A stretch of DNA of 14,066 bases from Alphaproteobacteria bacterium (lineage in GTDB: Bacteria > Pseudomonadota > Alphaproteobacteria > Micavibrionales > UBA2020). The notes beneath the pieces were generated by a model. That model saw only the letters and a program-made list of their open reading frames with translations. It had not been told where the DNA came from and did no database searches. Each line of letters starts with the position of its first letter. Positions within the stretch are counted from its first letter, which is position 1. Positions 1 to 8,266 of this stretch are shown here, in pieces. The stretch spans positions 1 to 14,066 of the forward strand of contig JAQSWE010000026.1 of assembly GCA_029266795.1 (NCBI GenBank), given 5' to 3'. The position numbers were made by a program, and so were the translations under genes.

Positions 1-217
1 CTCGCTGCTGGAATCTTTCGGGCGTGCGGGCAAACTCAGCCGCATCTTTACCGCCGCCGTCTGGCAGGGCCGCGTCGATGAAATGCTGTCGCTGCGTGCC
101 GCCGTCGAGAAAAACCCGATGTTCAAGCCGCAGGTCGATTTCGACACCGCCTATAACGACGTCATGGCGCAACGCCTGAAAATATTGCGCGCGAAAGCGC
201 CGAAACTGAAACTGTAA
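1..217 (+). CDS. C-terminal fragment of an ankyrin-type protein with the shared C-terminal module
   Basis: Only the last 71 residues are inside the window; the first complete codon begins at base 2 and the TAA is at 215-217. No ankyrin repeat is visible in this piece. Its end aligns with the ends of the two following genes: an I-F-x-A-x-x-W-x-G-[RK]-x-D-[DE]-M-x-x-L stretch, then V-D-F-D, then a helix ending in A-P-x-L-K. In the longer relatives downstream this module follows ankyrin repeats, so the missing N-terminal part is inferred to be ankyrin repeats too. It lies 14 bases before the next gene, whose ribosome site starts directly after this stop, so the two are probably one transcript. 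Reading frame and relation to the neighbours are clear; molecular function is unknown. Confidence 0.75.
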   Translation, partial: SLLESFGRAGKLSRIFTAAVWQGRVDEMLSLRAAVEKNPMFKPQVDFDTAYNDVMAQRLKILRAKAPKLKL

Positions 218-231
218 GGGGAGATGCAATC

Positions 232-936
232 ATGGCATCCGCAAAACAGATTGATAAAGCCGTCAGCGACCGTGATATCGCGGCGCTGGGCAAATACATC
301 GATGCGGGCGCGGATGTGAAGCGCCGCGACGCAGATGGCAATACGCTGCTGCACCATGCCGCGCGCTTCGGCGAAATTGCGCTCGTTGAAAAACTGACCG
401 CAAAGGGCGCGAAAACTTTCGTGCACAACAATGATGGCGACACGCCCTGGGATGTGGCGGTGATGTGGGGCCATGACGCGGTGGCTACGCGCCTCGATGC
501 GGTATTGCGCGCCGAAATGAAATCGGCGGCCGAAATTGAAAAAATTTCCTACACCTCGCTGCAGCAGATCCGTGATGCGTCGCAGAAAAACGGCGTCAGC
601 GAATTCCACGCGCTGGCCTCGAAAGGCCTCTTCGCTCAAGTCATCGCGCTCGCCGAAAAAGACGGCGGTTTCTGCGCGGCGGATATGCTCGAAAAGGGTC
701 GCGACGGCACGACCGTCATCCTGAAACTGGCGCAGCAGGGCAGTCTCGCGTCTTTGCTGAAACCCGCGCTGTGGAGTGCGCGTCCGAATGATTTTCAGAA
801 TGCGTGGCTGAATGTGCCAAAGAATTACCGCGATGGGCATGACTTTGATGGCTTCGTGAGCGGTTTGCGTCAGGCAAAACTGCAATCTTATGCGAAACCG
901 AAACTGCCGGGTCTCGGCAAGCCGCCGAAGCTGTAA
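232..936 (+). CDS. Ankyrin-repeat protein (234 aa) with shared C-terminal module
   Basis: The protein has no signal peptide or membrane segment, so it is cytoplasmic or exported by a non-Sec route. Residues about 1-34, 35-67 and 68-94 are ankyrin repeats, seen as GADVKRRDADGNTLLHHAAR and DGDTPWDVAVMWGHDAVATR. Residues about 121-171 form two more degenerate helix-turn-helix units (GVSEFHALASKGL, then DGTTVILKLAQQGSLASLL). From about 165 it enters the module also found at the ends of the genes before and after it (L-W...D-F, V-P, H-D-F-D, then a basic Pro/Lys/Leu-rich tail). The ATG at 232 follows a GGGGAG ribosome site at 218-223. Ankyrin repeats bind proteins; the partner is not indicated by the sequence. 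It is likely co-transcribed with the preceding gene. Confidence 0.88.
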   Translation: MASAKQIDKAVSDRDIAALGKYIDAGADVKRRDADGNTLLHHAARFGEIALVEKLTAKGAKTFVHNNDGDTPWDVAVMWGHDAVATRLDAVLRAEMKSAAEIEKISYTSLQQIRDASQKNGVSEFHALASKGLFAQVIALAEKDGGFCAADMLEKGRDGTTVILKLAQQGSLASLLKPALWSARPNDFQNAWLNVPKNYRDGHDFDGFVSGLRQAKLQSYAKPKLPGLGKPPKL

Positions 937-964
937 AACGCAACTTTCTACCCCGTTCAAGATA

Positions 965-993
965 TTGCCAAGGGTGTCGCTGCTTCCTACGAT
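965..993 (+). promoter_or_regulatory. Putative sigma70-like promoter for the third ankyrin gene
   Basis: TTGCCA (965-970) and TACGAT (988-993) are separated by 17 bases in the 82-base gap between the second and third ankyrin genes. The predicted start near base 1000 leaves a leader of only about 20 bases. The match is by eye and the -10 box is 4 of 6. It suggests the third gene can be expressed separately from the first two. Confidence 0.4.
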
Positions 994-996
994 AGA

Positions 997-1014
997 TGCT
1001 TATCGGAGTAAGCA
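997..1014 (+). promoter_or_regulatory. Small hairpin presenting the ribosome-binding site in its loop
   Basis: TGCTTA (997-1002) and TAAGCA (1009-1014) are perfect inverted arms around the loop TCGGAG. The loop carries the GGAG that serves the ATG at 1019. The stem is short and AT-rich, so it could be incidental. A loop-exposed Shine-Dalgarno is usually compatible with translation rather than blocking it. Confidence 0.35.
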
Positions 1015-1018
1015 GCAC

Positions 1019-1780
1019 ATGACACTCACGAAATCGCAGAAGACCCTTTTCAATGCCGTCCGCACCGGCAGCCTCGCGCAGGTGAAGGCGCAGCTCAAAA
1101 AAACAGGCAACATCGATTTCGAGGGCGACTACGGCCGTACCCCGCTGGAGGAAGCGATTTTTCACGGCAAGGTGTCGATCGTGAAGGCGCTGGTCGAAGG
1201 CGGCGCCGATGTGAACCGCGTGAACGACAACGGCCAGACGCCGCTCGACTACGCGAAGTTCCACAAGGAAACAAAAATCGCGACCTATCTGAAATCAGAA
1301 GGCGCGGAAAAAGCGGACGATCTTGCATCGCGCAACCGCTACAGCCGCTTTTCCGGCTATGACGATGACGACCATTACTTCCAGAATTCCTTCGACCGCG
1401 ATGACGACGACGATTTCAAATCCAACGCCCGCGCGCCGAAACGCAGCGCCGCCAAAAAAACGGCGGCGAAAGGCACAACCGCCAAAAAATTCACGACAGC
1501 AGCAGAGGGCGGCGTCGAGCTGCCGACCGAGCCCGTGAAACCGAAATTCACCGAAGAATCGCTGAAAGATATCTTCAACGCGAAAAACTGGGTCGGCAAG
1601 ACGGACGACATGGAAAAGCTCTGGACCGATGTGCCGGACAAGCTGCAGAAGAAATTCGATTTCGACGCGGCCTTTGCGGAAGCAAAACGCGAAACGCTGA
1701 AACAGCACGCGCCCCATGCCCCGACGCTGAAAAAAGCACCGCCGCAAAACCCGCCGCCGCAGACACCGCCGCAGGTTTAA
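1019..1780 (+). CDS. Ankyrin-repeat protein (253 aa) with charged linker and shared C-terminal module
   Basis: The start at 1019 is chosen over an upstream in-frame ATG at 890 because 890 lies inside the previous gene, and GGAG at 1005-1008 precedes 1019. Two clear ankyrin repeats lie at about residues 39-71 and 72-98 (YGRTPLEEAIFHGKVSIVKA; NGQTPLDYAKFH), preceded by a degenerate one. Residues 114-133 are Asp-rich, and 137-158 are a Lys/Ala/Arg-rich linker resembling histone-tail-like low complexity. The C-terminal module at about 181-229 (IFNAKNWVGKTDDMEKLW, then V-P, F-D-F-D) matches the two preceding genes. The tail is Pro-rich. No signal peptide is seen. The gene ends 7 bases before the stop of the opposing membrane-protein gene, with no obvious terminator. 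Function is unknown beyond likely protein binding. Confidence 0.88.
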   Translation: MTLTKSQKTLFNAVRTGSLAQVKAQLKKTGNIDFEGDYGRTPLEEAIFHGKVSIVKALVEGGADVNRVNDNGQTPLDYAKFHKETKIATYLKSEGAEKADDLASRNRYSRFSGYDDDDHYFQNSFDRDDDDDFKSNARAPKRSAAKKTAAKGTTAKKFTTAAEGGVELPTEPVKPKFTEESLKDIFNAKNWVGKTDDMEKLWTDVPDKLQKKFDFDAAFAEAKRETLKQHAPHAPTLKKAPPQNPPPQTPPQV

Positions 1781-1787
1781 CCCGCCG

Positions 1788-2300
1788 TTATTTTCCGCAG
1801 CGATGCCCTGTCTTGAGACTCCAGGCAATCCAGCCAAATACCGGCGCGATGCCCAGAATCATAAACCGCGCATTGTCGGCTTCTTGCAGGGTCCATTCGA
1901 ATGTCTGCGCGCCCAAGGCATGGAAGGCGCCCGCCCATGACAGCGCGCCCGCAAACTCAAGGCTGTTGGTATAAAGCAGCAGGATTACCCAGTAAATATA
2001 TGCCGCAGTCATCACCTTGCAGGCGGGCGCAAGATGCGGCTTGAACTGCCTGCGGCGGTAAATCAGCAGATATCCGCTGAGGAGAATGACGGCAACGGCC
2101 ATCCCGTCCAACAGCCGGACGATTTTTTGCTTGTCGGCTGCGTGTTGCGCCGGATCACTGCTGTCAGGAGAAAAAGGCGCCTCGGTTAAGGCCGCTGCGG
2201 GGGAAGTCGTTGCTGCTGCCGATGCATGATGCGCAGGATACAGCCCCGCTGTCAGGAAAAAGGCGAGGATCAGCAGCAGGCGTATAGCGCGGAGGAACAT
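1788..2300 (-). CDS. Small membrane protein with signal peptide (170 aa), unrecognised
   Basis: I do not recognise the family. The ATG at 2300 gives an N-terminal segment MFLRAIRLLLILAFFL followed by an Ala-rich stretch with a plausible signal-peptidase site near HHASAAA (about residue 29). A low-complexity Ala/Pro/Ser linker follows, then three hydrophobic helices at about 67-81, 97-115 and 146-161, with an Arg/Lys cluster (YRRRQFK) after the first. A TTG at 2324 would add 8 residues; neither start has a good ribosome site. The gene sits 27 bases after the fourth ankyrin gene on the same strand and is probably translated from that transcript. The pairing of a cytoplasmic ankyrin protein with a membrane protein suggests, but does not show, a joint role at the inner membrane. 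Confidence 0.72.
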   Translation of the reverse strand: MFLRAIRLLLILAFFLTAGLYPAHHASAAATTSPAAALTEAPFSPDSSDPAQHAADKQKIVRLLDGMAVAVILLSGYLLIYRRRQFKPHLAPACKVMTAAYIYWVILLLYTNSLEFAGALSWAGAFHALGAQTFEWTLQEADNARFMILGIAPVFGWIAWSLKTGHRCGK

Positions 2301-2327
2301 TCGAATACCGGCGGGTTGACGCAAAAA

Positions 2328-2906
2328 TTACGGCAGCGGCGGTGCCGGCGGCAGCGATCCGCCCGGCTGGCCCATGCGGAAACGCTCCGGCAATTCGAAC
2401 ATGCCGGGTTTTGCCTTGCGGGCGATCAGCTGCGCGATCACGTTGTCGTAGTCATCGACGCGCGCGGCGGCCTTGTTGACCGTGCTGCGGAAGGCGAAGC
2501 GCGACTGTTCCTTGCGGTTCAGCTCGTCCTCGAAAAACGAATGGCTCAGCAGGGCGTAATCCATCGGCGTATGGCCGGCATCATCCTTGGCATGGGGGTT
2601 CGCGCCTTTTTTCAGCAGGTATTGCACGATGTCGGTCGAGCCCAGCAGGCAGGCGGCATGCAGCGGCGTTGCGCCCACGCCATAAGGGATGTTGACCATC
2701 ATGCTCGACAGCATGCCGCGCGATGTCGTGCGGGCATCAAGATCCGCCCCCTCGTCGATCATATTGGCGACCTCATGCAGCTTGCCGCTTTCGATCGCTT
2801 GGAAAAACAGGTTGGTGCCGTGGCGGTTGATCGTGTTGATCGCGGCGCGGCGCTGTTCGGCCTTTTGCGCGGGCGATTTTTTGTTAAACGACTGCTTTGC
2901 GGACAT
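2328..2906 (-). CDS. Ankyrin-repeat protein (192 aa), fourth of the cluster
   Basis: The start at 2906 follows a GGGAG site (2917-2921 on the + strand). The frame stays open to 3221, but that would overlap the promoter and start of the oppositely oriented TPR gene, so the long version is unlikely. Ankyrin repeats lie at about 30-62 (TNLFFQAIESGKLHEVANMI, then DEGADLDAR) and 78-110 (GATPLHAACLLGSTDIVQYL, then KKGANPHAK), with a partial third repeat (GHTPMDYALL). An insertion of about 15 residues separates the first two. Unlike the three genes on the other strand it lacks the W-G-K-x-D-x-M module and ends in a Pro-rich tail (GGSLPPAPPLP). No signal peptide is seen. It is the first gene of a likely two-gene operon with the membrane protein at 1788-2300. 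Confidence 0.87.
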   Translation of the reverse strand: MSAKQSFNKKSPAQKAEQRRAAINTINRHGTNLFFQAIESGKLHEVANMIDEGADLDARTTSRGMLSSMMVNIPYGVGATPLHAACLLGSTDIVQYLLKKGANPHAKDDAGHTPMDYALLSHSFFEDELNRKEQSRFAFRSTVNKAAARVDDYDNVIAQLIARKAKPGMFELPERFRMGQPGGSLPPAPPLP

Positions 2907-2998
2907 TCTTGCGAAATCTCCCGAAAATTCGTGCTGAAAAGCTGTTATGCGACCCTTATCGCCTGCCTGCGCCCAACATGCAATATGCCACGGAAAGC

Positions 2999-3028
2999 CA
3001 TATACCAGATTCATTTGTATTATGGCAA
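2999..3028 (-). promoter_or_regulatory. Putative promoter for the fourth ankyrin gene operon
   Basis: Read on the - strand, TTGCCA (3028-3023) and TATATG (3004-2999) are 18 bases apart. The predicted start near 2992 gives a leader of about 85 bases. It is back-to-back with the + strand promoter, with 19 bases between the two -35 boxes. By-eye match only. Confidence 0.4.
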
Positions 3029-3047
3029 TTAAAAGGGGGTGTTTTGC

Positions 3048-3077
3048 TTGACCCGCAGGGGCTGTTTTCGCCATGAT
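3048..3077 (+). promoter_or_regulatory. Putative promoter for the yfgM-like/bamB/der operon
   Basis: TTGACC (3048-3053) is followed after 18 bases by CATGAT (3072-3077). A strong -35 with a weak -10 is common in alphaproteobacteria. The predicted start is near 3084. The ribosome site AAGGA (3103-3107) follows, 7 bases before the ATG at 3115. Confidence 0.42.
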
Positions 3078-3114
3078 GACGCGGAAATAGGACTTATAAA
3101 TTAAGGACAAAGCC

Positions 3115-3828
3115 ATGTCAGACGTCATGCAGGAAGTGAACGACGAACTCCGCCAGCAAAGGCTGGAGGCGTTCTGGATCGAGAACCGCAACTGGATCAT
3201 CGGCGGCATCATTCTGGCCATCCTGACGACGGCGGGTCTGACCTGGTGGCGCGGCTACACCTACAAGCAGGACATGGCGCGCACGACCCAACTGATCGCC
3301 GCCGTAAAATCCGACGACGCCAAGACGCTGACCGATTTCGCTGCGGCCTCGGGCAAGAACCACGCCGCGCTCGCCAAATTTTCGGCCGCCGGCCTGCATG
3401 TGAAAAACGGCAACCCGGCGCGCGCGATCGAGCTGTACGGTGAAATCGCGGGCAGCATGTCGGTCGACCGCGAACTGCGCGACCTCGCCAAAATCCTCAG
3501 CCTCAATATCCGCCTCGGCACGGAAGACCCGAAAAAACTGCACAAGGAACTGGCCGCTATGTCGGGCAATAAAGAGCCTTACCGCTTCACCGCGCTGGAG
3601 ATGGACGCGCTTGTCTATGCCGGTGAAGGCAATATGAAGGAAGCCGCCGCGAAGCTGGAGGCGATTTCGTCCAGCCCCGACGCGCCCGAAGATTCCCGTA
3701 TGCGCGCGACGACCCTGCATGAATTCTACGCGGCCTCCGCCAATGAAAACGTGCCGTTCAAGAAAGACGTGGCAGCAGATAAAAAACCCGTAGACGCGAA
3801 ACCTGCCGACAAGGCGGCGAAACCCTGA
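3115..3828 (+). CDS. YfgM-type TPR-like inner-membrane protein (237 aa)
   Basis: The product has a short cytoplasmic N-terminus (MSDVMQEVNDELRQQRLEAF), one membrane helix at about 27-45 (WIIGGIILAILTTAGLTWW) and a periplasmic helical-repeat region to about residue 210. The tail is Lys/Ala/Pro-rich. The N-terminal amphipathic segment before the helix and the 'A..KFSAAGLHVKNGNPARAI' TPR-like units are typical of the tetratricopeptide-like family that includes E. coli YfgM. That protein associates with the Sec translocon and periplasmic chaperones. The family assignment is supported by the immediate neighbours bamB and der, the same order as in many proteobacteria. Its TGA shares one base with the bamB ATG (TGATG), which indicates translational coupling. 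An exact role in this organism is inference. Confidence 0.85.
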   Translation: MSDVMQEVNDELRQQRLEAFWIENRNWIIGGIILAILTTAGLTWWRGYTYKQDMARTTQLIAAVKSDDAKTLTDFAAASGKNHAALAKFSAAGLHVKNGNPARAIELYGEIAGSMSVDRELRDLAKILSLNIRLGTEDPKKLHKELAAMSGNKEPYRFTALEMDALVYAGEGNMKEAAAKLEAISSSPDAPEDSRMRATTLHEFYAASANENVPFKKDVAADKKPVDAKPADKAAKP

Positions 3829-5162
3829 TGAAACCCGCCCTTCGCATCGCATCCACGCTCGCGCTCGTCCTCGCCTTGTCGTCCTGCGCCAAGGTCAAGT
3901 CGATGTTCAGCGATGAAGACATGACGCCGCCGCTGAAGGGCGAACGCATTTCCGTCCTGCAATTGCAGAACGACCTCGTCCCCAGCCCCGAACTTGCCGA
4001 ACAAACGGTGGAGCTGCCCGATCCTTGGGTCAATCAGTTCTGGCCGCAGCGCGGCGGCTATCCCAACCATGCGCTGGGTCATCTGGAGCTTGGGCAAAAA
4101 CTTGAACGCGCCTGGAAATCTTCCATCGGCGATGGCGGCGACAAGCGCAACCCGATCACCGCAACGCCCGTCGTTGCCGAAAACACGGTCTACGCTCTTG
4201 ATACCGAAGGCGACCTGTCGGCCTTCAACCTGCAGGACGGCAAGCGCAAATGGCGCAAATCGGTCGTGCCGAAGAAGAAGGAAGATATGGGCGCGCTCGG
4301 CGGCGGCATCGCCTATGCGGCGGGCAGGCTCTACGTCACCAACGGCTATAAATATCTGCAGGCGCTGAACCCCGCCACGGGCGCGCAACTCTGGCGCGCC
4401 GATCTGCCGGCGCCCGCGCGCTCCGCCCCCACGGTCATGGACGACCGCGTCTATGCCGTGACGCTCGACAACCGCCTGTCGGTCTTCAACGCAAAAGACG
4501 GCACGCCGCTCTGGGATTACGCGGGGGTCAGCGAAACGACCAACCTGCTGGGCTCCGCCTCGCCCGCCGCCGATGCGACGCTCGTCGTGCTGCCGCTCTC
4601 CAGCGGTGAAATCTTCGGCCTGCGCCCCGAAAACGGTCAGGTGGCGTGGGAAGACAACCTTTCCGCCGTGCGCCGCAGCGGCTCGCTCAATTCCATCTCC
4701 GACATCAAGGGCCTGCCCGTCATCGACCAGAACGTGGTCTATGCGGTCAGCTTCTCCGGCCGCATGGTCGCGCTTGACCAGGTCACCGGCAGCCGCATCT
4801 GGCAGCGCGAAATCGGCTCGTCCGAAACGCCGTGGGCGGCGGGCGACACCATTTACGTGATCTCAAGCGAACAGCAGCTGCTCGCGCTCACCCGCGGCAA
4901 TGGCGGGCTGCGCTGGATCACGCCGCTGCCGCGCTATGAAGACGGCGACCGCGAGCAACCCGTCGTCTGGACCGGCCCCGTGCTGGCCGGCGGCCGCCTG
5001 ATCGCCGTATCGTCTGACGGCAACATGATCGAGGTCGATCCGCAGGACGGCAAGATCCTGCGCAAACAAGAATTGGGCGGCAACGCCACCCTGCCGCCGC
5101 TGGTGGCGAACCAAACCCTGATCGTCCTGACCACGGACGGCGTGTTGCGGGCTTATCGGTAA
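3828..5162 (+). CDS. bamB: Outer-membrane assembly lipoprotein BamB (PQQ-like beta-propeller)
   Basis: This is a lipoprotein scaffold of the Bam machine, which folds beta-barrel proteins into the outer membrane; BamB binds BamA. Residues 1-20 are a lipoprotein signal with the lipobox LSSC, Cys20 being the lipidation site. From about 110 to 444 there are recurrent PQQ-type blades ending in x-G-x-x-x-W, for example ALNPATGAQLWR, VFNAKDGTPLWD, GLRPENGQVAWE and ALDQVTGSRIWQ. This fits an eight-bladed propeller of usual size; alphaproteobacterial forms carry a longer region between the Cys and the first blade, as here (about 21-90). It is coupled to the upstream gene by a one-base overlap and lies 9 bases before der. 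The alternative of another PQQ-propeller lipoprotein is unlikely given the context. Confidence 0.9.
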   Translation: MKPALRIASTLALVLALSSCAKVKSMFSDEDMTPPLKGERISVLQLQNDLVPSPELAEQTVELPDPWVNQFWPQRGGYPNHALGHLELGQKLERAWKSSIGDGGDKRNPITATPVVAENTVYALDTEGDLSAFNLQDGKRKWRKSVVPKKKEDMGALGGGIAYAAGRLYVTNGYKYLQALNPATGAQLWRADLPAPARSAPTVMDDRVYAVTLDNRLSVFNAKDGTPLWDYAGVSETTNLLGSASPAADATLVVLPLSSGEIFGLRPENGQVAWEDNLSAVRRSGSLNSISDIKGLPVIDQNVVYAVSFSGRMVALDQVTGSRIWQREIGSSETPWAAGDTIYVISSEQQLLALTRGNGGLRWITPLPRYEDGDREQPVVWTGPVLAGGRLIAVSSDGNMIEVDPQDGKILRKQELGGNATLPPLVANQTLIVLTTDGVLRAYR

Positions 5163-5171
5163 CAAATAAAA

Positions 5172-6589
<1,418 letters not shown>

Positions 6590-6593
<4 letters not shown>

Positions 6594-7540
6594 GCCGTCG
6601 TCGCCGCGGGGATAACATCATCGATGCGGTGATGTTCGATGCCTGCCGGTTCCTGATGGATCAGGACTTCGGATGTCGGGAAGGCGTCGTAGATTTTCTT
6701 TTCCAGTTCTTCGGTGATGTCATGGGCGCGCTCGACGCTCAGCTTGCCGTCCACTTCGATATGAAACTCGATGAAGATACGCTCGCCGGTTGACCGCGTG
6801 CGCAGGTCATGCGCGGATTCAACCATGGGATGCGCGCTCGCCAGTGCCAGAATTTTCTCGCGGTCGGAATCGGGGAGTTCCTTGTCCATCAGGATGTCGA
6901 AGCTGTCGCGCGCGATGCTATAGGCGCCGACCAGCAGCGACACCGAAATGACGCTCGCGATGATCGGGTCGAAATAGGGCCAGCTGCTGTAGTAGCTGGC
7001 TGCCAGCGCCGCGAAAACGCCGAGGTTCATCAGCAAATCGCCGCGGTAATGAAGGTTGTCCGCCGACACCGCGACCGATTTCGTGCGGCGCATCACATAG
7101 GCCTGGAAGACAAGCAGCAGCGCGGTCATGACGATCGAGAAAATCATCACATTGATGCCGACCGCAGGGTCCTGCACCGCCATCGGCGTGATGAAGCGGC
7201 GCACGCTCTCCAAAATCAGGAATACGGCGGAGCCAAAGACGAACACGGCCTGCGCCAGCGCCGCCAGCGACTCCGCCTTGCCGTGGCCGAAACGATGCTC
7301 GGCATCGGCGGGCGTCGCGGCATGGATGATCGACATCATGGTGACGATGGACGCCATCGCGTCAAAGGAAGAATCCATCAACGACGACAGCAGCGAGACG
7401 GAGTTGGTTGTGAAAAATGCGAATAGCTTCGTGATCACCAGCAGCCCCGCCACGCTGATGCTGGCGACCACCGCCCAGCGCTTGAGGTTCTGGATCTTCT
7501 GACCCTCGACGCCCTGCAGATGGGGGTTGGCAATGCTCAT
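6590..7540 (-). CDS. Cation diffusion facilitator metal exporter (FieF/YiiP type)
   Basis: This is a proton-coupled exporter of divalent metals (Zn, Fe or similar) in the inner membrane, 316 residues. About six membrane helices are followed by a cytoplasmic dimerisation domain from about 215. The transport-site residues line up with E. coli YiiP at a constant offset of 11: Asp56, Asp60, His164, Asp168 (D-x3-D and H-x3-D). The interface site is also kept (Asp79, His82, His86 in the FGHGKAE context). In the C-terminal domain His244, His260 and His295 are present, with a Q-E after the last His where YiiP has Q-D. Metal specificity cannot be read from the sequence. It starts 3 bases after the dehydrogenase stop without a clear ribosome site, consistent with coupling as the last gene of the radA operon. 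Confidence 0.92.
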
Positions 7541-7543
7541 GAT

Positions 7544-8266
7544 CTAGGCGGCTGCCACGATTTTGCCGGTCGCCGCATAGCTGGGCGCGGCCAGTTCGAT
7601 GAAGCGTTCGACAAGGCTGGCCGGCGCGGGCAGCTTGCTCGCATCCTCGCCCGGGAAAGCCTCGCGGCGCATTTCCGTCGCAACCACGCCGGGGTCGAGG
7701 ATATTGACTTTCAGCGGGCTATAGGCAGTTTCGGCGGCATAGGTGGCCACCATGTTTTCCAGCGCCGCTTTAGATGCCGCATAGCCGCTCCAGAAGGGGC
7801 TGTGCATATGTGCAGCACCGGAGGTCACAAAAATCGCGCGGCCCGCATCGGATCCGCGCAGATAAGGGTCAAGCGCGCGTATCAGGTGGTAATTGGCGAA
7901 GAAGTTGACCTTGAAGGTTTCCTCGAACACTTTGTGATCGGACATTGCAACGGGGCTGAGATTGCCCAGCATGCCCGCATTGCCGACAAGGATGTCGAGG
8001 CGGCGGAAACGCTCCGCGATCACGGGCGCGATGCCGCCGATTTTTTTCGTCTCCGCGAGGTCGAAGGGCAGCAGCGTCGCCTTGCCGCCCGCGTTCTGGA
8101 TGTCATCGTCCAAGGCTTCCAACGCGCCTTGGGTGCGCGCCAGCATGATTACATGCGCGCCTTCCATCGCATAGGCCTTGGCAACCGCCGCGCCGATGCC
8201 GCGCGATGCGCCGGTGACCAGCGCCACGCGCCCTGCGAGTCGTTGCTGCGTGACGGGTTTAATCAT
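7544..8266 (-). CDS. Short-chain dehydrogenase/reductase (240 aa)
   Basis: This is a classical SDR, a NAD(P)-dependent oxidoreductase with a Rossmann fold. The cofactor loop TGASRGIG is at 18-25, the NAG motif at 96-98, and the catalytic set is Ser149, Tyr162 and Lys166 (YAASK). D-P-G follows at about 191-193. The Arg in TGASRGIG and the Arg in MLART near residue 44 suggest, without proving, a preference for NADPH. The substrate is not predictable. The gene overlaps the end of the 105-residue membrane-protein gene by 8 bases and precedes the metal exporter by 3, so it belongs to the radA-cvpA transcript. An SDR next to radA/cvpA is a recurrent alphaproteobacterial arrangement. Confidence 0.92.
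   Translation of the reverse strand: MIKPVTQQRLAGRVALVTGASRGIGAAVAKAYAMEGAHVIMLARTQGALEALDDDIQNAGGKATLLPFDLAETKKIGGIAPVIAERFRRLDILVGNAGMLGNLSPVAMSDHKVFEETFKVNFFANYHLIRALDPYLRGSDAGRAIFVTSGAAHMHSPFWSGYAASKAALENMVATYAAETAYSPLKVNILDPGVVATEMRREAFPGEDASKLPAPASLVERFIELAAPSYAATGKIVAAA

Noticed and set aside
890..1018. Upstream extension of the third ankyrin protein to a start at 890
   Set aside because: It lies inside the end of the second ankyrin gene in another frame and gives an Arg/Ser-rich lead with no repeat pattern; GGAG at 1005-1008 supports 1019.
1745..1778. CCG-rich repeat at the end of the third ankyrin gene as a mobile or regulatory repeat
   Set aside because: It encodes a Pro/Gln-rich tail in frame and is simple low complexity; there is no repeat unit with spacers and no second copy elsewhere.
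2907..3221. Upstream extension of the fourth ankyrin protein to a start at 3221
   Set aside because: It would cross the promoter and first 100 bases of the opposing TPR gene; the added residues show no ankyrin pattern, and a good ribosome site precedes 2906.
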